From Methylococcaceae bacterium UBA4132 (GTDB lineage: Bacteria; Pseudomonadota; Gammaproteobacteria; Methylococcales; Methylomonadaceae), in contig DFWO01000150.1 in NCBI GenBank assembly GCA_002380945.1, positions 1 through 10,691 on the forward strand: 10,691 nt of DNA. The letters are read 5' to 3'. Each line of letters begins with the position of its first letter. Position 1 is the first letter of the stretch. The notes beneath the pieces were generated by a model. It made no database searches. It saw nothing but the letters and a program-made list of their open reading frames with translations, and was not told where the DNA came from. This document shows positions 1 to 7,271 of this stretch, one piece after another. The position numbers were made by a program, and so were the translations under genes.

Positions 1-368
1 TGTTGCTGAGGATAACCTTGTTGTGGTTGCTGATAGCCAGACGGTCTAGTGGGTGGTAATTTGCTACCTGTCACGACTTTCTTGATATAGCCTTTGCCCT
101 GCATACAGCCATCAATTTGATTGGGGGGAATCAAGGCTTTAGTAGCAACATTTTTAATGATGCTCAACGCATCACCGCCCGCTAAGGGGTTATCATCACC
201 CGTGTTAACTTGGTCTTCACAATCGGCTGTTTCACTAGGATCAGCTAAATAGCCTTGACGATCTGTCCAAACGGTTCTTTGCTTTGGGGCGGCATGAGCA
301 GTTGTTAGCCCTAACGATAATAATAGACTAACCAGCACACCCATTTTTAATGCAGATGTTGAATTCAT
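1..368 (-). CDS. Small exported protein of unknown function, C-terminus beyond the window
   Basis: The reading frame starts at the ATG complementary to 366-368 and stays open to the left edge, giving the first 122 residues. An AAAGAGAA-type ribosome binding site (375-382) lies upstream at normal spacing. The N-terminus is a Sec signal peptide: a lysine at residue 8, a leucine-rich core at about 10-22, and a likely cleavage after AHA (residue 26). The mature part has no domain I recognise. It contains two cysteines (C50, C88), which could pair in the periplasm, and becomes rich in glutamine, proline, glycine and tyrosine after residue 105, suggesting a disordered tail. It lies 72 bases downstream of msbA on the same strand and may be read through from it or have its own promoter; no clear promoter is visible. 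The product is probably periplasmic or secreted. I assign no function. Confidence 0.75.
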   Translation of the reverse strand, partial: MNSTSALKMGVLVSLLLSLGLTTAHAAPKQRTVWTDRQGYLADPSETADCEDQVNTGDDNPLAGGDALSIIKNVATKALIPPNQIDGCMQGKGYIKKVVTGSKLPPTRPSGYQQPQQGYPQQ

Positions 369-440
369 GATAAGTTCTCTTTAGTGATTAAATTAAAACG
401 GTAATTTTGCTATGAATAACTGAACGTTTGCTGAATGTGA

Positions 441-2198
441 CTATAACTCGGCAGGTTCAGGTTGTTCTTTAAATTGTATGGCGTGTAAACGTGCATACGC
501 GCCATTTTTTTCTATCAAATCATTGTGTGAACCTTGTTCGACGATGCGTCCTTGTTCCATAACCAGGATCATATCAGCATTTTCAATGGTTGATAAACGA
601 TGTGCTATTACCAATGTTGTGCGTTGCCCCATGACTTTTTGTAAAGCGTCTTGTATGTAACGTTCTGATTCAGTATCTAATGCGGAGGTGGCTTCATCTA
701 ATATGAGTATGGGTGCGTCTTTTAATAAAGCGCGAGCAAGCGCGAGTCGTTGGCGTTGTCCGCCTGATAATTTCACGCCGTTTTCACCGATTTCAGTGTC
801 CAAACCTAATTCCATGTTATTAATAAATTCCATTGCATAAGCATCAATGGCGGCGGCTGTGACCGCTTCACGACTTGAATCTGCTAACGCGCCATAAGCA
901 ATATTATTAAAAACCGTATCATTAAATAAGGTCACTTGCTGATTCACTAGGGCAATTTGTCTGCGTAAATTAGTGAGTTTATAGTGACTAATTTCCACAC
1001 CATCAAGCAGTATTTCACCTTCTTTATGATTATAAAAACGTGACACCAAACTGACTAAAGTGCTTTTACCACTACCCGACGCGCCAACCAGTGCGATAGT
1101 TTGTCCAGCTTCGGCTTTAAAGCTAATATCAATTAAGGCAGGTTCGTTCACACCATCATATTGAAAGGTTAAATGTTTAAATTCTAGCGTACCAACACAG
1201 CGTTTAACTTCATAATCGCCATCATCAATTTCGCCTTTTTCATCCAAAATTTCAAATAAAGATTCTGCGGCAACGATGCCTTTTTGAATATCACTATTAG
1301 CATCACTGAGTTGGCGTATGGGTTTGGGTAACAAAAAAGCGGCTGTTAAATAGCCGACAAATGCGCCTGTTGAAGATTGTTTCATAAAAAATAATGCTAA
1401 GTACATCAGTCCTGACAAGGCGATAGCAATAATAATTTGTAAAACGGGTGTATGTATGGCAATGGTGGTCGATAGCTTAAGCGACTGACGGCGATTAAAT
1501 AAACTGCTGTCTAAGAATCGCTGTTTTTCATACTCTTCGCCGCCATAACTACGCACTACACGATAGCCACCGACTAATTCTGAGGTGATGTGCGTAATGT
1601 CACCGATGGATTCTTGAATGCGTTTACTGATAATGCGTAATCGCTTACTGACATAAACCACTAACACAGCAATAATCGGAGTAATACAGACAAACACTAA
1701 CGACAACTTCCAGTTGCTGTAAAACAAGTACGCCAATAAACCCAGCGCAGTTAGCCCTTCGCGGACAAAGGTACGAATGGCATCGGTTGCGGCGTTAGTG
1801 ACTTGCCCAACATTATTGGTGATACGCGAAATCATGTGACCGCTGTTATTGGCATCAAAATAGACAGTGGGTAATTCGGTATATTTATCAAAAATCTCAC
1901 AACGTAACGTATGTACTACGTTACAAGAGACTTTGGATAAAAAATAGTTACCCAAAAACGCGCCAATGCTACGCACCACAATCAAGCCACTAAACAACAG
2001 CGGCAACAAATACATTTTCTCGCGGTTGTGGCTTTGTAAGGTGTTGATGATGTTTTTAATCAAGGCAGCAAACAACGGCTGTGTAGCGGAATAGATTAAA
2101 AAGCCAAATATACTCACCACAAATAGAGCGCGATGAGGTTTTAAATAGGTCAATAATCGCTTGTAGATTTGCGCGTTACCGCTAAGTTCTTTCTTCAT
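441..2198 (-). CDS. msbA: Lipid A export ABC transporter, ATP-binding/permease protein MsbA
   Basis: This 585-residue half-transporter has the size and layout of MsbA (about 582 residues in E. coli), the homodimeric inner-membrane flippase that moves lipid A-core to the periplasmic leaflet using ATP. An ABC type 1 exporter membrane domain with hydrophobic segments covers roughly residues 20-310. The nucleotide-binding domain follows: Walker A GASGSGKST (372-380), Q-loop glutamine about 420 in ALVNQQ, signature LSGGQ (477-481), Walker B ILILDEAT (497-504, glutamate 502), D-loop SALD (505-508) and H-loop histidine 533. The stretch after the Q-loop, TLFNDTVFNNIAYG, closely resembles MsbA. It lies downstream of two LPS-type glycosyltransferase genes on the same strand, which supports a role in LPS export. 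No lpxK follows, although msbA-lpxK is common elsewhere. The ribosome binding site is weak. A general multidrug exporter is the main alternative. Confidence 0.9.
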   Translation of the reverse strand: MKKELSGNAQIYKRLLTYLKPHRALFVVSIFGFLIYSATQPLFAALIKNIINTLQSHNREKMYLLPLLFSGLIVVRSIGAFLGNYFLSKVSCNVVHTLRCEIFDKYTELPTVYFDANNSGHMISRITNNVGQVTNAATDAIRTFVREGLTALGLLAYLFYSNWKLSLVFVCITPIIAVLVVYVSKRLRIISKRIQESIGDITHITSELVGGYRVVRSYGGEEYEKQRFLDSSLFNRRQSLKLSTTIAIHTPVLQIIIAIALSGLMYLALFFMKQSSTGAFVGYLTAAFLLPKPIRQLSDANSDIQKGIVAAESLFEILDEKGEIDDGDYEVKRCVGTLEFKHLTFQYDGVNEPALIDISFKAEAGQTIALVGASGSGKSTLVSLVSRFYNHKEGEILLDGVEISHYKLTNLRRQIALVNQQVTLFNDTVFNNIAYGALADSSREAVTAAAIDAYAMEFINNMELGLDTEIGENGVKLSGGQRQRLALARALLKDAPILILDEATSALDTESERYIQDALQKVMGQRTTLVIAHRLSTIENADMILVMEQGRIVEQGSHNDLIEKNGAYARLHAIQFKEQPEPAEL

Positions 2199-2251
2199 AG
2201 TGTTGATATGTTTTGTTTATGAGATTTGTCCACGGAAAACTGGACATTGCT

Positions 2252-3067
2252 TTAAAGATACTGGGAAACGCCTTTTTTAGCGATTAAAAACTCCTTATCC
2301 GCTAAGCGTTCCATTAAGCGGGCGTAATTGACATCGTGTTGACTGCGGTCGTTATGACTGTGCCAACAATGTAGCACAGGTGCGGCAAATCGCCCTTCTT
2401 TACGGCGCACGCCTGCATGAATCAAACGGATGACTAAATCAGAATCTTCATAACCCCAACCTTCAAACAGTTCATCAAAGCCGTTGACGTGCAAAAAATC
2501 TTCGCGCCAGATTGCCAAATTACAGGTCATGGCTTTTTGCCATTTTTGTGGTTGGATTTTTCTTAGAAATCCTAGCGGTAGTTTTAAAAATGGCAGGGTA
2601 CGATTGATTTTGCCTTGTAAGCGTAGTTTCAAAAAATAACTCGCGGGTTTTTCATGCAGTAACAGCGACTTTGCCATCACTTCTTGGGTAAACGTTTGGC
2701 TTAATAATACCCGATTACCCGCGACAAAATAGCCTGCCTCCGCTAAGCGTCTATGCGTAGCAATAAAATCAGGGCGAGCAATACAATCACCATCCAGAAA
2801 CAGAAGATATTCACCTTGGCTTTTCGCAACGGCTTTGTTGCGTATCGTACCTGCGCGAAAACCTTGGTCTTCATGATGAACGTAACGGAATGGTACGGGA
2901 CTGTCCGCGCCATAGCTTTGGGTTAAAGCTAGATTTTCAGCCGAAGAGCCATCATCAGCAATGATAACTTCAAAATTCAAATCGGTTTGTGCGTATAGAC
3001 TTTTTAAACACAGTTGTAAGGCAGCAGCCCAATTGTAAGTGGTGATAATGACTGAGATTAACTTCAT
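2252..3067 (-). CDS. Glycosyltransferase family 2 with galactosyltransferase-type C-terminal motif
   Basis: This is a 271-residue GT-A fold transferase, probably cytoplasmic or membrane-associated, that adds a sugar to a cell-surface glycan. The N-terminus ISVIITTYNW is the typical nucleotide-sugar binding start of family 2. IIADDGSS (35-42) and the metal-binding DXD equivalent FLDGDC (DGD at 92-94) follow. Near the C-terminus GFDELFEGWGYEDSD (196-210) matches the glycosyltransferase 7 C-terminal motif, in which the ED pair is generally catalytic or acceptor-binding. No membrane span is obvious. I chose the ATG at 3067 rather than the upstream one at 3100: it forms an exact ATGA overlap with the preceding glycosyltransferase stop and puts the family's beta-strand at residue 3. 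With msbA downstream, LPS core or O-antigen synthesis is the likely pathway; donor and acceptor cannot be read from sequence. Confidence 0.85.
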   Translation of the reverse strand: MKLISVIITTYNWAAALQLCLKSLYAQTDLNFEVIIADDGSSAENLALTQSYGADSPVPFRYVHHEDQGFRAGTIRNKAVAKSQGEYLLFLDGDCIARPDFIATHRRLAEAGYFVAGNRVLLSQTFTQEVMAKSLLLHEKPASYFLKLRLQGKINRTLPFLKLPLGFLRKIQPQKWQKAMTCNLAIWREDFLHVNGFDELFEGWGYEDSDLVIRLIHAGVRRKEGRFAAPVLHCWHSHNDRSQHDVNYARLMERLADKEFLIAKKGVSQYL

Positions 3068-3822
3068 AAGCGGGTATTTTTTTCGTTTTGTAAAAACCAC
3101 AGTTTAACATAACGATAATAAGCTCCTTCTGCATTGGAGATAGCTAACAGCAAACCTTGTTGCCCATCTAAAAATGCGGCTTTTAAAAAATAAGTGCGTA
3201 TAAATGTCCATAGTCCTTTCATGATGGCTTTAGGCAAGGAAGATCGCACGCCTTTTTCATCCAGTAACTTCGCGCCTAATGAAGAATAATTATTCACCTT
3301 GTGTAGCACTTCTTCAAAATCGACAAACGCATCATGCAGAAACGGCATGGTTAAGCGACCAATCTTGCCTGTCACGATAATGCGCTCATGCACGACTGCA
3401 TCGGTAAACTCACCACATTCACGGCGAAATAAACGCAACACATAATCAGGAAACCAGCCGCCATGACGCATCGCACGTCCGCAATAATTCGATAAACGCG
3501 GAATTTCAAAGCCGTTAAGGTCAGGCGTTTGCATGGCGGCAATAATTTCAGCTTTCAATTCAGGCGTGACAATTTCATCGGCATCAATCGACAACACCCA
3601 ATCTCCTGTCGCTTTATTTAACGCCCGTTGTTTTTGTATGCCAAAACCTTGCCAATCAGTGATATAAACATGATCGGTATAAGTGCGGCATACGCCCACC
3701 GTGTCATCGGTACTGCCAGAATCCAAGACAATAATTTCATCCGCCCACGCGACAGATTGCAAACAGCCACCGATATGCGGGGCTTCATTTTTAGTGATAA
3801 TAATCACGCTGAGAGTTGACAT
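3064..3822 (-). CDS. WaaE/KdtX-like LPS core glycosyltransferase (family 2)
   Basis: This 252-residue GT-A enzyme resembles the WaaE/KdtX group, which transfers glucose to heptose I of the LPS inner core. It starts LSVIIITKNE, followed by IIVLDSGSTDDT (30-41) and the DXD motif SIDADE (DAD at 80-82). The stretch GGWFPDYVLRLFRR (121-134) and the following VVHERI (143-148) are characteristic of this group, as is the C-terminal AEGAYYRYVKLW. Length fits the family (about 250-260). I prefer the ATG at 3822, which lies 2 bases after the upstream gene's stop and begins right at the family's first strand; an in-frame ATG at 3843 would add seven residues and overlap the upstream gene by 19 bases. It is coupled to the next glycosyltransferase by a 4-base overlap. 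The exact sugar is inferred from family resemblance only. Confidence 0.85.
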   Translation of the reverse strand: MSTLSVIIITKNEAPHIGGCLQSVAWADEIIVLDSGSTDDTVGVCRTYTDHVYITDWQGFGIQKQRALNKATGDWVLSIDADEIVTPELKAEIIAAMQTPDLNGFEIPRLSNYCGRAMRHGGWFPDYVLRLFRRECGEFTDAVVHERIIVTGKIGRLTMPFLHDAFVDFEEVLHKVNNYSSLGAKLLDEKGVRSSLPKAIMKGLWTFIRTYFLKAAFLDGQQGLLLAISNAEGAYYRYVKLWFLQNEKNTRL

Positions 3823-3824
3823 AG

Positions 3825-4187
3825 TTAATCGACCATCAACCAAGCAGTAGCCCTATCTAACTCAGCAGGTGAAAAATACGCAACAGGAAAACTACGAAAA
3901 CCCGCACCCACTGACATTAATGTTAAGTCGCGCCATTTTTCTGCACCGACTATTGCCATTTTTTTAATATATGGATCGCTTTTTTCCTGAAATGACACAT
4001 CAGCCCAATTTTCGTCTTTACTCCAGCCTTGAAAATCGTCTAAGAGAGTAAGAATACTAATCTTACCGCGCTCTGGGATAACATCAAAGGTCGCTCTTTG
4101 TAAAGCGAGTTGCTCAGGATAGGTAAATAAACCAGATAGTTTGACGGTCACAACGCCATCAATGTTACTTATGATTTCCGCGCTCAT
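3825..4187 (-). CDS. SpoIIAA-like / STAS-SEC14-type domain protein
   Basis: This is a small soluble protein of 120 residues with no signal peptide or membrane segment. It looks like the SpoIIAA-like family (STAS fold, often annotated DUF3478 or STAS/SEC14 domain-containing): an opening strand with a glycine turn (ISNIDGVVTVKLSGLFT), the pattern ISILTLLDDFQGW near residues 43-55, and a late KKMAIVGAEKWRD segment followed by a PVAYFSPAELDRATAWL helix. Related proteins occur as stand-alone genes of unknown role and may bind lipids or act as scaffolds. The ATG at 4187 is preferred to a TTG at 4199 because a GGAAAA ribosome binding site (4192-4197) sits just before it. It lies 17 bases after the nuclease gene and 2 bases before the WaaE-like gene, so it is co-transcribed. 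Function here is unknown. Confidence 0.75.
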   Translation of the reverse strand: MSAEIISNIDGVVTVKLSGLFTYPEQLALQRATFDVIPERGKISILTLLDDFQGWSKDENWADVSFQEKSDPYIKKMAIVGAEKWRDLTLMSVGAGFRSFPVAYFSPAELDRATAWLMVD

Positions 4188-4204
4188 AGTGTTTTCCAAA
4201 GGGT

Positions 4205-5020
4205 TTAATAGCGTGATGGTAAGTTATTCACCGCTTGCAAATCCCACGCTTGCGGTTCGATAGAGGCTTCTAACTGGTTTTCAGTAACATCATCTAAGTC
4301 ACTGAAAAAATCTAAACCTGTTTGAGCTTCGATATTATCAATACTGGTTACAAATTGGCTTAAGGGTTCATTGCCTTTAATGGTTTGCGGCACTAAAAAT
4401 GCCAGCACTTTAGACGATTGATTGGGTTTAGCTTCGGTGATGTATATCTTGTAAAACGCATCGGGAATTTCTACGCGCCATGATGAAGATAAGCGTTCAG
4501 TTGAACCTGTAAAGACAGGTCCTGTAATCACCCAAATTTTATCCGCCTGTTTGGTGAAATATTTAGCTTCAACTTCTTCTAAACGTTGCCAAAATTGTCG
4601 ATTCAATTTTGGCGTTTGTGGACTGATATTGGTCATTAAAAAACTATCTTTTTGCCCTTCTGCGCCATAAAGATGACTAATCGCATAATTGGGTGCGTTA
4701 TGCCCACGATCATAACCGCTTTTGTTATAGCTATCGTGCTTGATACGGTTAAAGACTCGCTTATCGGTGCTAAAACGCGTAAGACGCGGCAACGATGGCT
4801 CACCTTCATCAATCGGTGTTAACGCATATTCCACCCACAACGGATTACCGCGTATATCAGAATAGCCCACGATAAACCCGTGATTGCGCAGTGTATGAAA
4901 CCAAGTATTGATGCTAAAGCTGGTGGCTTTGGGCTTGCCTTGATAGAGCAAATTATCACTACAGCCAACTAAGCCGATGATTAACGCCGACAACAATAAC
5001 GAACGAAACAGACTATTCAT
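4205..5020 (-). CDS. DNA/RNA non-specific endonuclease (NUC1 family), predicted lipoprotein
   Basis: This 271-residue protein belongs to the Serratia nuclease/EndoG family, beta-beta-alpha metal enzymes that cut single- and double-stranded DNA and RNA. The catalytic motif YDRGHNAP is present with H107 as the presumed general base. N140 (in PKLNRQFW) and E148 (in QRLEE) have the same 8-residue spacing as the Mg-binding N119 and E127 of Serratia nuclease. TNISPQ (130-135) and VITGPVF are also family features. The N-terminus is a lipoprotein signal: an arginine at 6, a hydrophobic core, and the lipobox LVGC with cysteine 20. The next residue is serine, so under the Asp(+2) rule it should go to the outer membrane rather than stay in the inner one. 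All catalytic residues appear intact. The start overlaps the truD stop by 4 bases (ATGA), so it is translationally coupled to truD. Likely roles are nucleic-acid scavenging or defence at the cell surface; this is inference. Confidence 0.88.
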   Translation of the reverse strand: MNSLFRSLLLSALIIGLVGCSDNLLYQGKPKATSFSINTWFHTLRNHGFIVGYSDIRGNPLWVEYALTPIDEGEPSLPRLTRFSTDKRVFNRIKHDSYNKSGYDRGHNAPNYAISHLYGAEGQKDSFLMTNISPQTPKLNRQFWQRLEEVEAKYFTKQADKIWVITGPVFTGSTERLSSSWRVEIPDAFYKIYITEAKPNQSSKVLAFLVPQTIKGNEPLSQFVTSIDNIEAQTGLDFFSDLDDVTENQLEASIEPQAWDLQAVNNLPSRY

Positions 5021-6033
5021 AAATTCAGATTAATAATTTCTCTTAACAATGCAGTGGCATAACTGCCAGCAGGTAAAGTGAAGCTTAGGGTTAATGTGGC
5101 ATCGTCTATAAATTGCCATTGTAAATCGGGGATATTGACTCGCAAAGCGCGGCGGTCTTGTTCTAAACCACACGCTATTAAACCATCGGCTAATTCTGAA
5201 TAACTAGCGATAATACTGTGTTCTAATGGCGAAAGTTCAGCACACCCTTTACCCCATAAAATACCTGTCGGGTGAATTTCTTGAGCAGCAAGTCGGCGAT
5301 TAATATCTGCATCCACTTGTTCCGTTTTAAAAAAACTATGCGAACCATCAAACGCGCAATATTCACCTTTTTGTGCCTGATTCCAGGTTTTATCTAAAAC
5401 TCGTTGAGCTAAAATTTGATTAAACAAATACGAACGAGCTGCTGATAAATAAATGCTACGTTGTTCACGTCCCACTTTCGCACCTTCAAACATTGCCAGT
5501 GCTTTATTAACATTCTGCCCTGCATGACCAAACCGCTGTTCACCATAATAATTGGCAATACCGTCTGTTTTTATTGCGTTAAGTTGTTGTTCGGTTTTTA
5601 TTTTGTCACCTTGCCAATCTCGAATAACTAATTGAAAGCTATTACCCGATAACACGCCGCGCTTTAGTTTCCGCGCATGACGCACAGAATGCAAGACTTT
5701 GATAGTATCAGTTTCAAAGCCATACCAATCTGGATCCGCTTTACCCGCTAACCAAACGCTAAACCACTGACTAGTGACGGCGTGGCGATCTTTAAGCCCT
5801 GCATAGCTCACGTCACGTTGTCTAACGCTTGCAAATTTTGCTAATTGCCTTGCCACATAATCAGTATTTTCCCCCGTCTTTTCGATGAATAAAAAAACGT
5901 GTTCACCTGAACCAGACGGCTCAAAAGCTAGCTGTTCAGTAACGATAAAATCTTCAGGTACAGCGCGAATTTTGCCTTGTCCAGACGGCGCACCCTGCAC
6001 ATAAGCCCAAACGGGCAGCTCTATGGCACTCAT
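5017..6033 (-). CDS. truD: tRNA pseudouridine(13) synthase TruD
   Basis: This 338-residue cytoplasmic enzyme converts uridine 13 of tRNA(Glu) to pseudouridine. The defining TruD motif YAGLKDRHAVTSQWFSV is present, with the catalytic aspartate at residue 82 (D80 in E. coli). A second family motif, NYYGEQRFGHAG, and a C-terminal GILWGKG element are also seen. Length is near the E. coli protein (349). Residues between the two halves of the catalytic domain form the TruD-specific insertion. Its ATG overlaps the ispF stop by 4 bases and its own stop overlaps the nuclease ATG by 4 bases, so three genes are coupled in a row. The ispF-truD order is common in gammaproteobacteria, where surE and pcm often follow; here a nuclease gene sits in that position. 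No key residue is missing. Confidence 0.96.
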   Translation of the reverse strand: MSAIELPVWAYVQGAPSGQGKIRAVPEDFIVTEQLAFEPSGSGEHVFLFIEKTGENTDYVARQLAKFASVRQRDVSYAGLKDRHAVTSQWFSVWLAGKADPDWYGFETDTIKVLHSVRHARKLKRGVLSGNSFQLVIRDWQGDKIKTEQQLNAIKTDGIANYYGEQRFGHAGQNVNKALAMFEGAKVGREQRSIYLSAARSYLFNQILAQRVLDKTWNQAQKGEYCAFDGSHSFFKTEQVDADINRRLAAQEIHPTGILWGKGCAELSPLEHSIIASYSELADGLIACGLEQDRRALRVNIPDLQWQFIDDATLTLSFTLPAGSYATALLREIINLNL

Positions 6034-6503
6034 TTTTCAATTAACACAATCGCTTGTACCGCAATGCCTTCTTTCCGTCCTTCAAAACCTAATTTTTCAG
6101 TGGTGGTGGCTTTCACATTAATACAATCAAGCGGCACTTTTAAATCGTCGGCAATATGAAAACACATCGCCGCTGTGTGCGGTGACATTTTTGGGGCTTG
6201 CGCAATAATAGTTATATCGGCATTCACCAGCTTATAACCTTTCTCTTGTACCACTTTATAAACATGACGCAATAACACCCGACTATCCGCGCCTTTAAAA
6301 GCAGGATCAGTATCGGGAAAATGTTTGCCTATATCACCTAATGCCGCCGCGCCTAAGAGCGCGTCACTTAAGGCGTGTAACACCACATCACCATCCGAAT
6401 GTGCTTCTAAACCTTGTGAGTACGGAATAGTGACACCGCCTAAAATAATATACTCGCCGTTGCAAAAACGGTGGACATCATAGCCCTGACCTACTCTAAT
6501 CAT
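6030..6503 (-). CDS. ispF: 2-C-methyl-D-erythritol 2,4-cyclodiphosphate synthase
   Basis: IspF is the MEP-pathway enzyme that cyclises CDP-methylerythritol 2-phosphate to methylerythritol 2,4-cyclodiphosphate with release of CMP, on the way to isopentenyl diphosphate. The 157 residues match the usual length. The N-terminal GYDVHRF supplies metal ligands D9 and H11, and EAHSDGDVVLHALSDALLGA supplies H43, equivalent to D8, H10 and H42 of the E. coli homotrimer. The C-terminal TTTEKLGFEGRKEGIA is the CMP-binding signature. The ATG is preceded by an excellent AGGAG 7 bases upstream. It is the first gene of the minus-strand operon; ispD, its usual partner, is not next to it, since the divergent fec-type locus begins beyond the intergenic region. 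It looks complete and functional. Confidence 0.97.
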   Translation of the reverse strand: MIRVGQGYDVHRFCNGEYIILGGVTIPYSQGLEAHSDGDVVLHALSDALLGAAALGDIGKHFPDTDPAFKGADSRVLLRHVYKVVQEKGYKLVNADITIIAQAPKMSPHTAAMCFHIADDLKVPLDCINVKATTTEKLGFEGRKEGIAVQAIVLIEK

Positions 6504-6510
6504 TTTGTTA

Positions 6511-6515
6511 CTCCT
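6511..6515 (-). promoter_or_regulatory. Ribosome binding site of ispF
   Basis: On the minus strand AGGAG lies 7 bases before the ispF ATG. It is the strongest Shine-Dalgarno match in the left half of the window, as expected for the leading gene of an operon whose next two genes begin in overlaps. Confidence 0.75.
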
Positions 6516-6548
6516 AATATGACCTAAATATAAACAATATGATGCCTT

Positions 6549-6577
6549 GTAGAGATGCTGTAATGCAACGTCTCTCG
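6549..6577. repeat. Degenerate palindrome, possible interspersed repeat relic
   Basis: GTAGAGATG and CGTCTCT face each other. AGAGA (6551-6555) pairs with TCTCT (6571-6575), then a T-G wobble and one more G-C pair, closing on a loop of about 11 bases. The two arms resemble a short palindrome with arms like GTAGAGACG and CGTCTCTAC that I recall as a repeated element in several bacterial genomes. If so, this is a decayed copy inside the ispF leader. Only one copy lies in this window, so repeat status is not shown here. Confidence 0.35.
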
Positions 6578-6760
6578 AAAGTGCAGTATAAGCTATGTAA
6601 ATTTATTGCCTTATATACCTTATAGAATAGCTTTATATAACACAGTTTATTATTGTGTAATTGCATAAATACTAGGAATAACCTGATACAGATAAGCGGC
6701 ATAATTTTTGCTGAAATAGCTTTCTAAAAACTCTATCAGTCGTTATGCTCGAATTTTACA

Positions 6761-7270
6761 ATGTCTAAACATCGCTTACTCGACAAACTATTTCGTCATC
6801 ATAGTATGGAATTAATGACATTCGCTCATTCCCGCGTTGGTCAAGTAGACGCTGAAGACCTTGTTCAGGAAGCGTATTTGCGCTTATTGCAACATCCTGA
6901 TTGCACTACGATTCATAATCCGCGAGCTTATTTATATAAAATTATTGCTCATCTGGGCTTTGATTATCATCGTCGTACCTCATTGCGTAATCAATATATC
7001 GAGTTGAATGGCTTTGAAGCTGATAGTGTTATTTCATCGTTACCATCACCTGAGACATTAACTGATGGGCAGTTATTGTTAAAAAAATGTTTAATGGCAT
7101 TGGAAACCTTGCCTGAAGTATATCGTCATGTATTTTTGCTAAACCGCGTTGATGGCTTATCACACAAAGAAATTGCCAAGGCGTTACAATTACCGCAACG
7201 CACTGTTGAGCGTTATTGTGCTAAAGCCTTAGCGCATTGTTTTGTAACCACTTTCCACGATAAATCCTAA
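6761..7270 (+). CDS. FecI-like ECF RNA polymerase sigma factor
   Basis: This 169-residue protein is an extracytoplasmic function sigma-70 factor of the iron-starvation (FecI) type, which directs RNA polymerase to a receptor gene when surface signalling is active. Region 2 spans about residues 8-72, with DAEDLVQEAYLRLL (30-43) as the core-binding helix and the AYLYKIIAHLGFDYHRR stretch as the -10 recognition part. Region 4 covers about 108-160, with LETLPEVYRHVFLLNRVDGLS leading into the helix-turn-helix SHKEIAKALQLPQRTVERY (134-152). There is no region 1 or 3, as expected for ECF factors. The ATG at 6761 has no clear Shine-Dalgarno sequence, so translation may be weak. The fecR-like gene starts 1 base after its stop. 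The gene looks intact. Its target should be the receptor gene downstream. Confidence 0.92.
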   Translation: MSKHRLLDKLFRHHSMELMTFAHSRVGQVDAEDLVQEAYLRLLQHPDCTTIHNPRAYLYKIIAHLGFDYHRRTSLRNQYIELNGFEADSVISSLPSPETLTDGQLLLKKCLMALETLPEVYRHVFLLNRVDGLSHKEIAKALQLPQRTVERYCAKALAHCFVTTFHDKS

Positions 7271-7271
7271 T

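Larger units (their letters stand above)
6504..6760. other. Divergent AT-rich intergenic region between ispF and the sigma factor gene
   Basis: These 257 bases must hold the promoters of both the ispF operon and the fecI-like gene. They are very AT-rich. A CATAAT (6700-6705, plus strand) could be a -10 box about 55 bases before the sigma-factor ATG, but no good -35 box sits at 16-18 bases, so this is only a weak candidate. A 7-bp AT inverted repeat (TTATATA 6611-6617, TATATAA 6634-6640) and a 5-bp one (ACACA 6640-6644, TGTGT 6654-6658) could arise by chance. I see no convincing Fur box (no GATAATGATAATCATTATC-like stretch), though iron control would be expected. A 62-codon minus-strand frame here shows no coding character. 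Confidence 0.5.

Noticed and set aside
2227..2246. TGTCCA/TGGACA inverted repeat between the glycosyltransferase and msbA as a terminator
   Set aside because: The stem is only 6 bp with an 8-base loop and no T-tract on the transcribed strand. It might be a weak mRNA structure.
3068..3100. Upstream ATG at 3100 for the second glycosyltransferase
   Set aside because: It adds 11 basic residues before the conserved first strand and overlaps the preceding gene by 37 bases; the ATG at 3067 gives an exact ATGA junction.
3823..3843. Upstream ATG at 3843 for the WaaE-like gene
   Set aside because: Family members start directly at the SVIIITKNE strand, and the ATG at 3822 follows the previous stop by 2 bases. 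The upstream start remains possible.
6514..6702. 62-codon minus-strand frame upstream of ispF
   Set aside because: It lies in AT-rich intergenic sequence, overlaps the ispF ribosome binding site, has no start signal and no resemblance to any family I know.
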